The translations under genes were made by a program, and so were the position numbers. Under the pieces are notes generated by a model, which saw only the letters and a program-made list of their open reading frames with translations, searched no databases and was not told where the DNA came from. DNA of 64,000 nucleotides from UBA6168 sp965222975 (GTDB lineage: Bacteria; Bacteroidota; Bacteroidia; Chitinophagales; Saprospiraceae): the NCBI GenBank assembly GCA_965222975.1, contig CBDCVJ010000069.1, forward strand, positions 3,840-67,839, in the 5' to 3' direction. Of the stretch, positions 1 to 7,960 are shown one piece after another (within the stretch, counting starts at the first letter, position 1; each line of letters begins with the position of its first letter).

Positions 1-38
1 CTTTTTATATTTCTGCTTATTATTTTGGTTCTTTGACA

Positions 39-58
39 CCTGTCTGCCGACAGGCAGG
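39..58. repeat. Short palindrome (REP-like)
   Basis: CCTGTCTGCCGACAGGCAGG forms an 8-bp stem with one mismatch around a CCGA loop. It lies downstream of the sugar-isomerase-like gene that ends at 134. From memory, palindromes of this composition are common in intergenic DNA of Bacteroidota; this is the only copy seen here. It could act as a 3' hairpin for the minus-strand gene. Confidence 0.5.
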
Positions 59-133
59 AATCTTGTGGAGACGATTTAAAACACTAATAGAGAGGGAGGT
101 AAAAAAATTGCCAAAGAATCATTATTTTTTTGA

Positions 134-1054
134 TTAAAAGCTGTCCACTTCCACATATGCATTTATCACCGCCATTTCTCCTTCTTTCCCTTTTTTAGAA
201 TTCCCATGCTCCATTCCCATGATGCCTTGAAACCCTTTTTCATGAATATATTTAAAAACGTTTTTGTAATTAATTTCCCCAGTAGTGGGTTCTTTACGAC
301 CGGGATTATCGCCGATCTGAAAGTAAGCGATTTCTTCCCATGCTATTTCAATATTGGGGAGGAGGTTCCCTTCCTGTATTTGTTGGTGATAAATATCGAA
401 GAGTATTTTACAAGACGGGCTGCCAACGGCTTTACAAATGTTGTAGGCTTGAGCAGCTTTAGTGAGAAAAAGGCCCGGGTGGTCCCTAAAATTCAAAGGT
501 TCTAATACCATAGTAAGGTCATGGGGTTCGAGTATACCGCAGGCCTGTTTCAGCGATTCAATGACGTTGGCTGTTTGGTAACCCATATCAAGACGAAGGT
601 CAACATGGCCTGGCACAACGGTCATCCATTTTGCGTTCACCCGTTTGGCCACTTCGATAGAGGTTTTGATGTCATGAAGAAATTCATCCCGCCAATCTGT
701 TTTTCCACTAGCGAGGTTGGGTTCTTTCCAATAAATTTTATGTGCGACGAAAACGCCCATTTCGATGCCCCGTTTGGCCATAGTGGTGGCCATTTTTTCC
801 TGTAAAGAAGTTTCCCTTTTTTTCATGCCATTATCCTCGAAAGCACGGAAGCCTTGGTCGGCCATGAAATTGAGTTGACCGATGGGATCGTTGCCTGCGC
901 TATTTTCAAACATGCCAAGATGTGGCGCATATTTCAATTTAAAAGCATACTCATTTTGTATGCTTGGGCTGTTTGATGATATGGCAGCTTTGCCTGTAGC
1001 TACAATGATGACTGAGGTGGCCAGGCTGTTTTTTATAAATGACCTTCTTTGCAT
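134..1054 (-). CDS. Sugar phosphate isomerase/epimerase, hydroxypyruvate-isomerase-like TIM barrel
   Basis: A 306-residue protein. The N-terminus reads MQRRSFIKNSLATSVIIVAT, a twin-arginine-like leader (RRSFIK followed by a hydrophobic stretch), so export by Tat is likely. The remainder looks like the xylose-isomerase-like TIM barrel of the hydroxypyruvate isomerase group: metal-ligand-type acidic residues in VLEPLN (near residue 185) and ILFDIYHQQ, a late GDNPGRKEPTTGEINY stretch, and GMEHG near the C-terminus. Established: this family isomerises small hydroxy-carbonyl compounds or sugars using a divalent metal. The substrate cannot be read from the sequence. It stands alone, with no sugar operon around it. 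Export of a Hyi-like enzyme is common in Bacteroidota glycan users. Confidence 0.82.
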   Translation of the reverse strand: MQRRSFIKNSLATSVIIVATGKAAISSNSPSIQNEYAFKLKYAPHLGMFENSAGNDPIGQLNFMADQGFRAFEDNGMKKRETSLQEKMATTMAKRGIEMGVFVAHKIYWKEPNLASGKTDWRDEFLHDIKTSIEVAKRVNAKWMTVVPGHVDLRLDMGYQTANVIESLKQACGILEPHDLTMVLEPLNFRDHPGLFLTKAAQAYNICKAVGSPSCKILFDIYHQQIQEGNLLPNIEIAWEEIAYFQIGDNPGRKEPTTGEINYKNVFKYIHEKGFQGIMGMEHGNSKKGKEGEMAVINAYVEVDSF

Positions 1055-1150
1055 GGGTTAGTATTTGGTAATCAGTTTGATTAGTGATTTGAATAAAGGG
1101 CTTCTTATTAAAATGTAAATGCTCGAAATTTTGGCACTTTAGGTAGGGCT

Positions 1151-1234
1151 CCAATGTAGGCGGGATTTTGCAATCCCGCACCGACTTCCATTTTTGGATA
1201 AAGAGCGGGATTGCAAAATCCCGCCTACATTGGA
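1151..1234. repeat. Perfect 29-bp inverted repeat (REP/BIME-like)
   Basis: The left arm at 1151-1179 and right arm at 1206-1234 are perfect reverse complements separated by 26 nt. Each arm contains its own smaller palindrome (GCGGGATT...AATCCCGC), so the unit can fold either as one long stem or as two small hairpins. This paired-palindrome layout is that of a bacterial REP pair (BIME). It lies upstream of the isomerase gene and downstream of infB. Confidence 0.8.
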
Positions 1235-1432
1235 ATCCTTTTAAAAAAACCTTTTTGTGGTTTTTAGATTTTTATAAGAATGCCCTTGATTTGAATATAA
1301 AACCTGATATAAGTTTTAATTCTGTTGAGACATCGACTGAAGGAAGCTTTCTTATAAAAGTAGACATTATTGAGGTTGAATTCTCTTTTAACAGAAAACC
1401 CTGTTAGACAGAATGATAATGGCGTAAAATAG

Positions 1433-1471
1433 AAAAACCTCCTGCAAGTACCGAACTCACAGGAGGTTTTT
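1433..1471. terminator. Bidirectional intrinsic terminator after infB
   Basis: The stem AAAAACCTCCTG / CAGGAGGTTTTT is flanked by A and T runs on both strands. It lies about 45 nt after the infB stop on the minus strand and would end the rimP-nusA-infB transcript. Confidence 0.85.
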
Positions 1472-1515
1472 CTTTTACCAGAAACTTGGTAAGATGTTCT
1501 AAAAAGACTGCCGAA

Positions 1516-4431
1516 CTACTTCCCATACTTCTGTTTCACTTCCACGATTTCATACCCTTCCACTATATCACCTTCTTTAATGTCGTTGAAGTTTTTAATG
1601 GTCAGACCGCACTCCAAGCCTTTGGTGACTTCTTTGGTGTCTTCTTTGAAGCGTTTCAGTGAGCCAAGTTCGGCCACGACGCCCTCCTTCGTCGGATAGA
1701 CCACAATGCCGTCGCGGATGATCCGAACCTTGGTATTGCGGGTGATTTTGCCATCCTGCACATAGCAGCCGGCCACTGTACCGACCCTACTGATTTTATA
1801 AACCTCCCGTATCTCGACGTTACAAACAATTTTTTCCTCTTTGGTAGGTTCGAGCAGACCTTCGATGGCCAGCTTGATCTCTTCGATAACCTCGTAGATA
1901 ATGGAGTAGAGCTTGATTTCAACCCCTTCCCGCTCGGCCAATTTACGGGCATTGAGGGAGGGTCGAACTTGGAAGCCGATGATGATGGCGTCGGAAGCGG
2001 ATGCGAGCAGGACGTCCGATTCGGCAATTGGCCCGACCGCCCGATGGATAACATTTACCTGAACTGTTTCGAGAGATAGCTTGATCAAAGAATCGGACAA
2101 TGCTTCCACCGATCCGTCAACATCCCCTTTCACGATCAGATTGAGTTCTTTAAAAGTACCTAATGCCAAGCGGCGTCCAATCTCATCGAGACTGATCCGT
2201 TTGGTGGCCCGGTTGGTTTGTTCCCGGTTGATCTGTGCCCGCTTATTGGCGATTTGGCGTGCTTCAGATTCATTTTCCATGATCTTGAAGCGCTCGCCTG
2301 CCTGAGGAGCACCGCTGAGGCCAAGTATAGAGACAGGTACAGAAGGCCCTGCTTCTTTGACCCTTTTCCCCCGTTCGTTGAACATGGCTTTCACCTTTCC
2401 TGAATACTCGCCCGCCACCATTGGGTCGCCGATTTTTAAAGTACCTCTTTGTACAAGTATGTTGGTGACGTACCCCTTTCCTTTGTCAAGGGAAGCTTCC
2501 ACGACAGTACCTTGTGCAGTGCGGTCGGGGTTGGCTTTCAATTCACCCATTTCAGCTACAAGGAGGACTTTTTCCAATAGTTCTGGGATGCCAACTCCTG
2601 TTTTGGCGGAGATGTCCTGCGACTGGTGATCGCCTCCCCATTCTTCTACAAGGATATTCATGGAGGCCAACTCCTGTTTGATGCGGTTAGGGTCGGCGCC
2701 GTCTTTATCTATTTTGTTGATGGCGAAGACCATAGGTACTTCAGCCGCCTGTGCGTGGCTGATGGCTTCTTTGGTTTGTGGCATCACGTTGTCATCAGCA
2801 GCAACAACAATAATGGCTATATCTGTCACTTTGGTTCCCCGTGCCCGCATGGCAGTAAATGCTTCGTGGCCAGGTGTATCGAGGAAAGTAATCTTTTTAT
2901 CGTTTACTACTACTTCATAGGCACCGATATGTTGAGTGATTCCACCAGCCTCCCCTGAAGCAACATTTGCCTCTCGGATAAAATCCAACAACGAGGTTTT
3001 ACCGTGGTCAACGTGCCCCATCACTGTAACAATAGGCGATCTTGGTTGTAGGTCTTCTGGAGCGTCTTCTTCATCAAGGTCTGCATCAGTTTGTTCTTCA
3101 ACGCTGATGAATTCTACTTCATGCCCATATTCGCTGGAAACAAGTTCGATCAATTCCGCATCCAATCGCTGATTGATGGAAACAAATACGCCAAGCCCCA
3201 TGCAAGTAGTAATAACTTCGGCTGCGGCTACATCCATCATGTTGGCCAGTTCTTGTACAGTCACAAATTCAGTTACCTGTAACTTATCCGTTGTGCCCTC
3301 CATTTCCATCAACTCTTGCTTTTCCCGGATACGCTCTCTAGTGTCCCTCCTCATCTTCTGGCGTTTCTTCTTGCCCGCCCCAGAAATAGAGGCCATGGTC
3401 TTTTTGATCTGATCGTCCACTTCCTTTTTCGAGACTTCTTTCACTACCTTACGGCGGCCTCCTCCTCTTCTTCCTTGTGCCTCTCCGCTTTGCCCGTCCG
3501 TAGCTACTTTACGGCGTTTTCGCTTCCTCCTGTTCCTATCAGAATTGTCAGATGACGCAACAGGTTTTGCCCTGTGGTCTTCCCTTTTTGCTTCACCTCT
3601 TTGTTTGTCCCTAGTCCGTTCCTTTGGCTTTTCTTCCTTTGGTTTTTCCTCTTTCTTCTTCTTTTTAGCTTGCTTTTTCTTAGTTACATCGATCTTCCCT
3701 AAGATTTTCAACCCCCTCAGTTCAGGTGCGGAAGCACGAACTACATCTTCTTCTTGATCAATCACCTCTCCATCCTCTGATCCTTCTGAAGGGGCAGCTT
3801 CCCCATCTTGTACATCTACCTCGTCACTCTCCTCTTCGATTGATGACTCACCTTTTTCAGCAACAACACTACTACTCTCTTCGATCTTGGTTTCAGCAGC
3901 TTCTACTTCTTCTATGGGATCAGGGGCAGCTTTCTCCGCTTCAACAGGTTCTTCTTCTTTTTCAGGCACTTCCGTTTTTTGTTTTATCGGCATGCCTTTT
4001 TTATCCAACTCAATTTTGCCTTTTACTTTAAGCCCTATTGGGGGTTCTTCTTTTTCAGGTTTTGTTTCCTCTTGCAATGCAGGTGCTTCTTCCTCCTGTG
4101 GTTCTTCAACTTCTGGTGGCGTTGGAGGCTGTGGTTCTATTACGGGCTTTGGTGGAGGGGGAGGAGGGGGTGGCGGCGCTACAGCGATGGTTTCTTCATG
4201 GGCAGGGGCATCTTTCTTCAAAGCTGGACGCAATCCGATCGTCATGGAGTCAGCCTGCTCTTTAATGGCAATTGATTTGGAATACTCCTGTACCAGCGCG
4301 GCGTGCATTTCCTCCGTCACTTTAGAAGTGGGCCTGTTGACTATCTCAAACCCCTTTTCATTTAGGAACTCCACAATTGTGCTAGTGCCTACGTTAAGTT
4401 CTTGCGCTACTTTGACTAAGCGTTTACTCAT
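1516..4431 (-). CDS. infB: Translation initiation factor IF-2
   Basis: A 971-residue protein. It delivers initiator fMet-tRNA to the 30S subunit and promotes 50S joining with GTP hydrolysis. An IF2_N-type start (KRLVKVAQELNVG...IVEFLNEKG) is followed by a long low-complexity linker of about residues 70-400, with a nine-proline run and alternating acidic and Lys/Arg-rich blocks. The GTPase domain begins near residue 470 with GHVDHGKT, then DTPGHEAF and NKIDK. The C-terminal beta-barrel and tRNA-binding domains end in GLTIKNFNDIKEGDIVEGYE. Last gene of rimP-nusA-infB, 83 bp after nusA. The long disordered linker is usual for Bacteroidota IF-2. The start ATG fits the IF2_N domain exactly. Confidence 0.98.
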   Translation of the reverse strand: MSKRLVKVAQELNVGTSTIVEFLNEKGFEIVNRPTSKVTEEMHAALVQEYSKSIAIKEQADSMTIGLRPALKKDAPAHEETIAVAPPPPPPPPPKPVIEPQPPTPPEVEEPQEEEAPALQEETKPEKEEPPIGLKVKGKIELDKKGMPIKQKTEVPEKEEEPVEAEKAAPDPIEEVEAAETKIEESSSVVAEKGESSIEEESDEVDVQDGEAAPSEGSEDGEVIDQEEDVVRASAPELRGLKILGKIDVTKKKQAKKKKKEEKPKEEKPKERTRDKQRGEAKREDHRAKPVASSDNSDRNRRKRKRRKVATDGQSGEAQGRRGGGRRKVVKEVSKKEVDDQIKKTMASISGAGKKKRQKMRRDTRERIREKQELMEMEGTTDKLQVTEFVTVQELANMMDVAAAEVITTCMGLGVFVSINQRLDAELIELVSSEYGHEVEFISVEEQTDADLDEEDAPEDLQPRSPIVTVMGHVDHGKTSLLDFIREANVASGEAGGITQHIGAYEVVVNDKKITFLDTPGHEAFTAMRARGTKVTDIAIIVVAADDNVMPQTKEAISHAQAAEVPMVFAINKIDKDGADPNRIKQELASMNILVEEWGGDHQSQDISAKTGVGIPELLEKVLLVAEMGELKANPDRTAQGTVVEASLDKGKGYVTNILVQRGTLKIGDPMVAGEYSGKVKAMFNERGKRVKEAGPSVPVSILGLSGAPQAGERFKIMENESEARQIANKRAQINREQTNRATKRISLDEIGRRLALGTFKELNLIVKGDVDGSVEALSDSLIKLSLETVQVNVIHRAVGPIAESDVLLASASDAIIIGFQVRPSLNARKLAEREGVEIKLYSIIYEVIEEIKLAIEGLLEPTKEEKIVCNVEIREVYKISRVGTVAGCYVQDGKITRNTKVRIIRDGIVVYPTKEGVVAELGSLKRFKEDTKEVTKGLECGLTIKNFNDIKEGDIVEGYEIVEVKQKYGK

Positions 4432-4514
4432 TAAAAAAATTATAATAAAAAAATATTCGTTTGACAGATACTAACCGACTAGGTCTTTTTCGCCTAAATG
4501 GTTTACTGTCCCAA

Positions 4515-5753
4515 CTAATCATCAAATTCAGCAGAAAGAATTTTCAAAATGTCCTCAATCGTTTCTTCTTCCAGTTCAGTCCTTCTCAATAATTCTTCTT
4601 TGTTGAGTTCGAGCACGCTCCGCGCTGTGTCGCAACCGATCCGTTTTAGCTCATCAAGGATCCAACCTTCGATTTCGTCTGAGAATTCATCGAGGTCAAC
4701 ATCATCGATTTCGTGCTCATCCGTATTTCGGTATACGTCTATTTCATATTCTGTCAGCTTGCTCGCCAGCTTGATATTGGTCCCTCCTTTTCCGATGGCC
4801 AATGATACCTGGTCTGGTTCAAGGTAAACGGAAGCACGTTTTTTCTCGGCGTCCAATTCTATGGATGTCACCTTCGCCGGTGTTAATGAACGTTGGATAA
4901 ACAGGCTTTCGTTATTGGTGAAATTAATAATGTCAATATTTTCATTTTTCAATTCCCTAACAATGCCATGTATCCGTGATCCCTTCATTCCCACGCAAGC
5001 TCCTACTGGATCGACCCGATCATCATAAGATTCAACAGCGACCTTGGCACGTTCGCCCGGTAAACGGACTATGCGCTTGATCGCTATAATACCATCTTCG
5101 ATCTCAGGAACCTCCTGCTCCATCAATTTTTCCAAAAACTCGTTATCGGTGCGAGACACTATAACTACTGGCGTATTGTTTTTCATTTCTACCCGTTTGA
5201 TAATGCCCCTCACCATATCACCCTTCCGGAAAAAATCGCCTTTGATGGTTTCGCCTTTGGGCATCAAAAGTTCGTGCCCTGTAGCATCGTCTATGATCAA
5301 AAATTCCCTTTTGATGATCTGGCTGACTTCTCCGACCACCAAGTCTCCTGTACGCTCAATGTATTGCTTGTAAATATCGTCTTTTTCCAGCTCCATGATC
5401 CTCGAGATGAGGGTCTGCCTCGCTGCCTGAATAGCCCGGCGGCCAAAGTCCTCCAAGAACAGTTGCTCATAACATTCCTCACCGATTTCGTAACTATCGT
5501 CAATGGAGATGGCTTCAGAAATAGAAATTTGGCTACGGTCATCTGTTACCTCACCGTCGGGTACTATTTCTCGTACCCGCCACAATTCAAGGTCGCCCTG
5601 TTGAGTGTTCACAATCACGTTGAAGTTCTCATCAGAACCAAATTTTTTTTTGATGAGTGTGCGGAACACATCCTCTAAAACCCGCACCATAGTTGGCCGG
5701 TCAATGTTTTTACTGGATTTAAAATCCGAAAAGGTATCTACTAAGCTTATCAT
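4515..5753 (-). CDS. nusA: Transcription termination/antitermination factor NusA
   Basis: A 412-residue protein that binds RNA polymerase and modulates pausing, termination and antitermination. Domains in order: NusA N-terminal domain (about 1-125), S1 domain (GDLVVGEVSQIIKREFLI, about 135-205), KH1 (GMKGSRIHGIVRELK) and KH2 (LAIGKGGTNIKLASKL), then a short helix-hairpin-helix-like tail (DELKRIGCDTARSVLE). It lacks the long second acidic repeat of enterobacterial NusA, which is normal outside gammaproteobacteria. Middle gene of rimP-nusA-infB, with a 66-bp gap to rimP. By analogy with E. coli, NusA may feed back on its own operon; see the leader hairpin at 6323-6344. Confidence 0.97.
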   Translation of the reverse strand: MISLVDTFSDFKSSKNIDRPTMVRVLEDVFRTLIKKKFGSDENFNVIVNTQQGDLELWRVREIVPDGEVTDDRSQISISEAISIDDSYEIGEECYEQLFLEDFGRRAIQAARQTLISRIMELEKDDIYKQYIERTGDLVVGEVSQIIKREFLIIDDATGHELLMPKGETIKGDFFRKGDMVRGIIKRVEMKNNTPVVIVSRTDNEFLEKLMEQEVPEIEDGIIAIKRIVRLPGERAKVAVESYDDRVDPVGACVGMKGSRIHGIVRELKNENIDIINFTNNESLFIQRSLTPAKVTSIELDAEKKRASVYLEPDQVSLAIGKGGTNIKLASKLTEYEIDVYRNTDEHEIDDVDLDEFSDEIEGWILDELKRIGCDTARSVLELNKEELLRRTELEEETIEDILKILSAEFDD

Positions 5754-5819
5754 TTTTTTTTAATGATGAGTGATGATTGGTGAACGATGGATGAGAAAAT
5801 CCCTCTTTAACCAATTTCA

Positions 5820-6308
5820 TCATTTGAAACTTATAACCACCATTGTTTTTTTTATTTCTTCAAAAGGCAGTTCGGTCTGGACCACCATTTTCTTTTTCTT
5901 TTTTCCTTCCTTCACAACCACTAATTCTTCTATTTTGATCCCGTCTTCGCTTACTTCTTTCAGTTCTGCTGTTTTAAGCATCCCATCATGGAGCGTAATT
6001 TCAAGGCTTCGGCCAATGTTCTTTTTGTATTGGCGCTTCAGTTTGAGAGGCCTTGTTAGGCCGGGGGATGAAACTTCCAGCGTATATTTTTCGCCGAACC
6101 AATTTTCCTCGTCAATATAACTTTCCAGATAACGGCTGATCTTTTGGCATTTTTCCAAAGATAAGCCACTATCACTATCCACGTAAACTTCCAACTTATT
6201 ATTGGTGTGAAGTTCGATTCCGACAAGAAAACAGTCTGTAAAATTCTCCTCCTGAAATTTCTCTGCTAACAGGTGGTTGATCTTTTCTTCGATAAAAAAT
6301 ACTTCCAA
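5820..6308 (-). CDS. rimP: Ribosome maturation factor RimP
   Basis: A 162-residue protein needed for 30S subunit maturation. Family signatures include LEVYVDSDSGLSLEKCQKIS, the conserved YTLEVSSPGLTRPL and a C-terminal beta-barrel with PFEEIKKTMVVISF. The start codon is TTG (6306-6308): an in-frame TAA lies 12 nt upstream, no ATG or GTG lies between, and the family N-terminus (IEEKINHLL) begins within a few residues. First gene of the operon with nusA and infB. A good -33/-7 promoter lies about 60 nt upstream, and a terminator-like hairpin ends 14 nt before the TTG. Confidence 0.95.
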   Translation of the reverse strand: MEVFFIEEKINHLLAEKFQEENFTDCFLVGIELHTNNKLEVYVDSDSGLSLEKCQKISRYLESYIDEENWFGEKYTLEVSSPGLTRPLKLKRQYKKNIGRSLEITLHDGMLKTAELKEVSEDGIKIEELVVVKEGKKKKKMVVQTELPFEEIKKTMVVISFK

Positions 6309-6322
6309 GTGTATAAATTAAA

Positions 6323-6344
6323 AGAGGGAACTTTTGTTCCCTCT
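6323..6344 (-). promoter_or_regulatory. Terminator-like hairpin in the rimP leader
   Basis: Read on the minus strand, AGAGGGAAC / GTTCCCTCT is a perfect 9-bp stem with an AAAA loop, followed directly by a T-rich stretch (TTTAATTT). It lies inside the short leader between the predicted transcription start (about 6365) and the TTG start codon, 14 nt from the latter. It could be an attenuator or a translation-modulating stem. Confidence 0.6.
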
Positions 6345-6370
6345 CTCGTTGGTTACCTCTTAAAGCGGCG

Positions 6371-6400
6371 CAAAGGTAAGTACTTTACTGTTAAAAGCAA
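6371..6400 (-). promoter_or_regulatory. Bacteroidota promoter for rimP-nusA-infB
   Basis: On the minus strand, TTG (6400-6398), a 19-nt spacer and TACCTTTG (6378-6371) match the Bacteroidota sigma-ABfr consensus TTG/TAnnTTTG with correct spacing. The predicted start point is near 6365, giving a leader of about 55 nt. Confidence 0.75.
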
Positions 6401-6564
6401 ATAACTTATTGGGTTAAAGAAAGTGTTGGTCTCTTTTATTTTAGGGCATTTACTGGGAAAATCGGTATTGAAGAGGGCTGGGTCATTGAGCGGTTGTCCA
6501 ATCAAATGGCACAGGTGCTGAAGGCAAATGTAAAGCTATTGCGATTGGTGGGTTGCTGTATATG

Positions 6565-7218
6565 TTAAGGCCTGATTTTTTTAAGGTCGTCCATGAGTCT
6601 TTCTTCGACGCATTTCACTGCCTCTTGCAATGCCAATTGTTGGCTCTCTTCCAGTTCAATTGTTTTTTTATAATTTTTGTAGTTGATCCTGATCTTTTCC
6701 ACTAAATCATTTTTCATCATGTGAAATATTTCCAGCGGTACGACGCAAGTATGCAAATATTTCCACATCAATACATCCCGGTCAAACTCTCCATTTTCTG
6801 GCGTGTTCAACAGGGTGATTATTTGCCCATCTTTGAATTTTAGGGAAACATTAAAATCATTTCCGATCATGTGAAATTTGCGCTCTACCACCAGCAGCGA
6901 AAGGAAAAACGACCGGATGTTTTTTTCATCGGAATAACTGAAAAGGGCTTTGGCTTCTTCCACGTATTCTTTCCCTTCTAAATCTTCCGGCACATTTCCT
7001 GATACGATCAGAAAGCCAAGGTTCATGGGATGGGTGGCTACCAATCGGGTTGAGTCGAACTCATCATGTTTGTCAATAGCGATACTGCACTGAGCATTTA
7101 TATTATTGTAAAATAGGAATGGCAAAAAAGAAGCGAAAAAAAAACACACAATTAATTTGCTGTTTTTTAAAAAACAGGATTTTAAAATGTCGGGATTCTT
7201 TGAATTATTTATTGTCAA
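6565..7218 (-). CDS. Secreted protein of unknown function
   Basis: A 217-residue protein that I do not recognise. It has a basic start (FLKNSKLI), a hydrophobic segment VCFFFASFLPFLF at about 24-36 and a likely cleavage near INAQ-C, so it is exported; the Cys after AQ is not in a clear lipobox. The mature part is mixed alpha/beta, with MIGNDFNVSLKFKDGQIITLLN in the middle and a charged C-terminal helix rich in E and K. No catalytic motif is visible. It is a single gene between rimP and acyP on the same strand, with a 256-bp gap before rimP. Confidence 0.6.
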   Translation of the reverse strand: MTINNSKNPDILKSCFLKNSKLIVCFFFASFLPFLFYNNINAQCSIAIDKHDEFDSTRLVATHPMNLGFLIVSGNVPEDLEGKEYVEEAKALFSYSDEKNIRSFFLSLLVVERKFHMIGNDFNVSLKFKDGQIITLLNTPENGEFDRDVLMWKYLHTCVVPLEIFHMMKNDLVEKIRINYKNYKKTIELEESQQLALQEAVKCVEERLMDDLKKIRP

Positions 7219-7271
7219 TTTTGCTTGATTTTTTTTCTAATAGAAATTGCTTCATGTTTATTTAAAACAAA

Positions 7272-7544
7272 TTAACGAAAAATATCGAACGAATTAAAGC
7301 CCACCAATTCCCCTTCTTCTATTTCCACATTCCTGACTATGGCGAGTTCAGGACCTTTCCTGCACCAATTAATTAATTCATGCAAAACAACTTCTTCTCC
7401 TTCTATTTCTGCATATACAGTGCCATCGGGTTTATTTTTCACAAACCCAAAAAGGCCAAATTCACGAGCCTTTTTTTGCATAGAACCTCTAAACCAAACT
7501 CCTTGAACCCTGCCCGTTAATTTTATTTTAAAATGTTTGACCAT
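7272..7544 (-). CDS. acyP: Acylphosphatase
   Basis: A 90-residue protein that hydrolyses acyl-phosphates such as acetyl-phosphate or 1,3-bisphosphoglycerate. The family signature is complete: GRVQGVWFRGSMQKKA (catalytic Arg in VWFR) and GFVKNKPDGTVYAEIEGE (catalytic Asn in VKNKPDGTV). The frame stays open to 7604, but the upstream 20 codons come from a hairpin (7558-7592); the MVKHFKIKL start at 7544 fits the usual length of about 90 residues and is chosen here. No operon partners. Confidence 0.93.
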   Translation of the reverse strand: MVKHFKIKLTGRVQGVWFRGSMQKKAREFGLFGFVKNKPDGTVYAEIEGEEVVLHELINWCRKGPELAIVRNVEIEEGELVGFNSFDIFR

Positions 7545-7557
7545 ATAATAAAAATAC

Positions 7558-7592
7558 AACTCGCTACACCTGCATAACAAGTGTAGCGAGTT
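7558..7592. terminator. Hairpin abutting the acyP start
   Basis: AACTCGCTACAC / GTGTAGCGAGTT is a perfect 12-bp stem with an 11-nt loop. T-rich sequence follows on both strands. On the minus strand it ends 13 nt before the acyP start codon. No plus-strand gene lies upstream, so it either ends read-through from the desaturase side or acts in the acyP leader. Confidence 0.6.
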
Positions 7593-7643
7593 TTTATTGC
7601 ACAAAAATTATTGTCAAAAATTAATTTCCAGCTCGTACAACTG

Positions 7644-7711
7644 GGAGGTAATTTGGGTGCAGGGCAGATTTACTAAATTTCCAAAATCTGTCCTGCACCC
7701 AAATTACCTCC
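7644..7711. repeat. 28-bp inverted repeat
   Basis: Arms at 7644-7671 and 7684-7711 are reverse complements with one mismatch, around a 12-nt loop. Sequence type: GGAGGTAATTTGGGTGCAGG. The ATTTGGGT core is shared with the inverted repeat at 29592-29658. Confidence 0.8.
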
Positions 7712-7760
7712 TAAGTTTATTAAATATCGTATCGTCGAAATTAAGTACCTGAACATATAT

Positions 7761-7871
7761 AATCGACACTTTTTCGCTTTATTGCTATTGGCTATTAGCC
7801 TTTTGCTTTTAGCTATTAAAAGCCAATAGCAAAAAGCCAACAGCTAATGGCATTTATAAAAAGTGTCGATT
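7761..7871. repeat. Nested inverted repeat
   Basis: Outer arms AATCGACACTTTT (7761-7773) and AAAAGTGTCGATT (7859-7871) are perfect. Inside lie further complementary pieces built from GCTATTGGCT / AGCCAATAGC words. The simple-sequence words resemble the tandem repeat at the end of the symporter gene (38.2 kb). Confidence 0.75.
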
Positions 7872-7960
7872 ATTTCATTCAACCTACTTATTTAACAGTT
7901 TTTAGAATTCACTCCCTTTTAAAAATAAAGTTTCCAACAGGAATTCCAACTGCAAACTGG

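Larger units (their letters stand above)
1055..1515. other. Intergenic region with inverted repeat and bidirectional terminator
   Basis: No convincing gene. This 461-bp gap holds a perfect 29-bp inverted repeat (1151-1234) and a hairpin terminator (1433-1471). The plus-strand open frame at 1168-1407 runs through the repeat and looks fortuitous. Confidence 0.6.
7605..7960. other. Gene-free stretch made mostly of inverted repeats
   Basis: This 356-bp gap between the desaturase and acyP contains two separate large inverted repeats (7644-7711 and 7761-7871) and no credible open frame. Confidence 0.7.

Noticed and set aside
1168..1407. Plus-strand open frame of 79 codons
   Set aside because: Begins inside the perfect inverted repeat and has no domain, signal or coding feel.
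2081..4474. Several long plus-strand frames opposite infB
   Set aside because: Antisense shadows of a highly biased, low-complexity coding region; infB on the other strand is certain.
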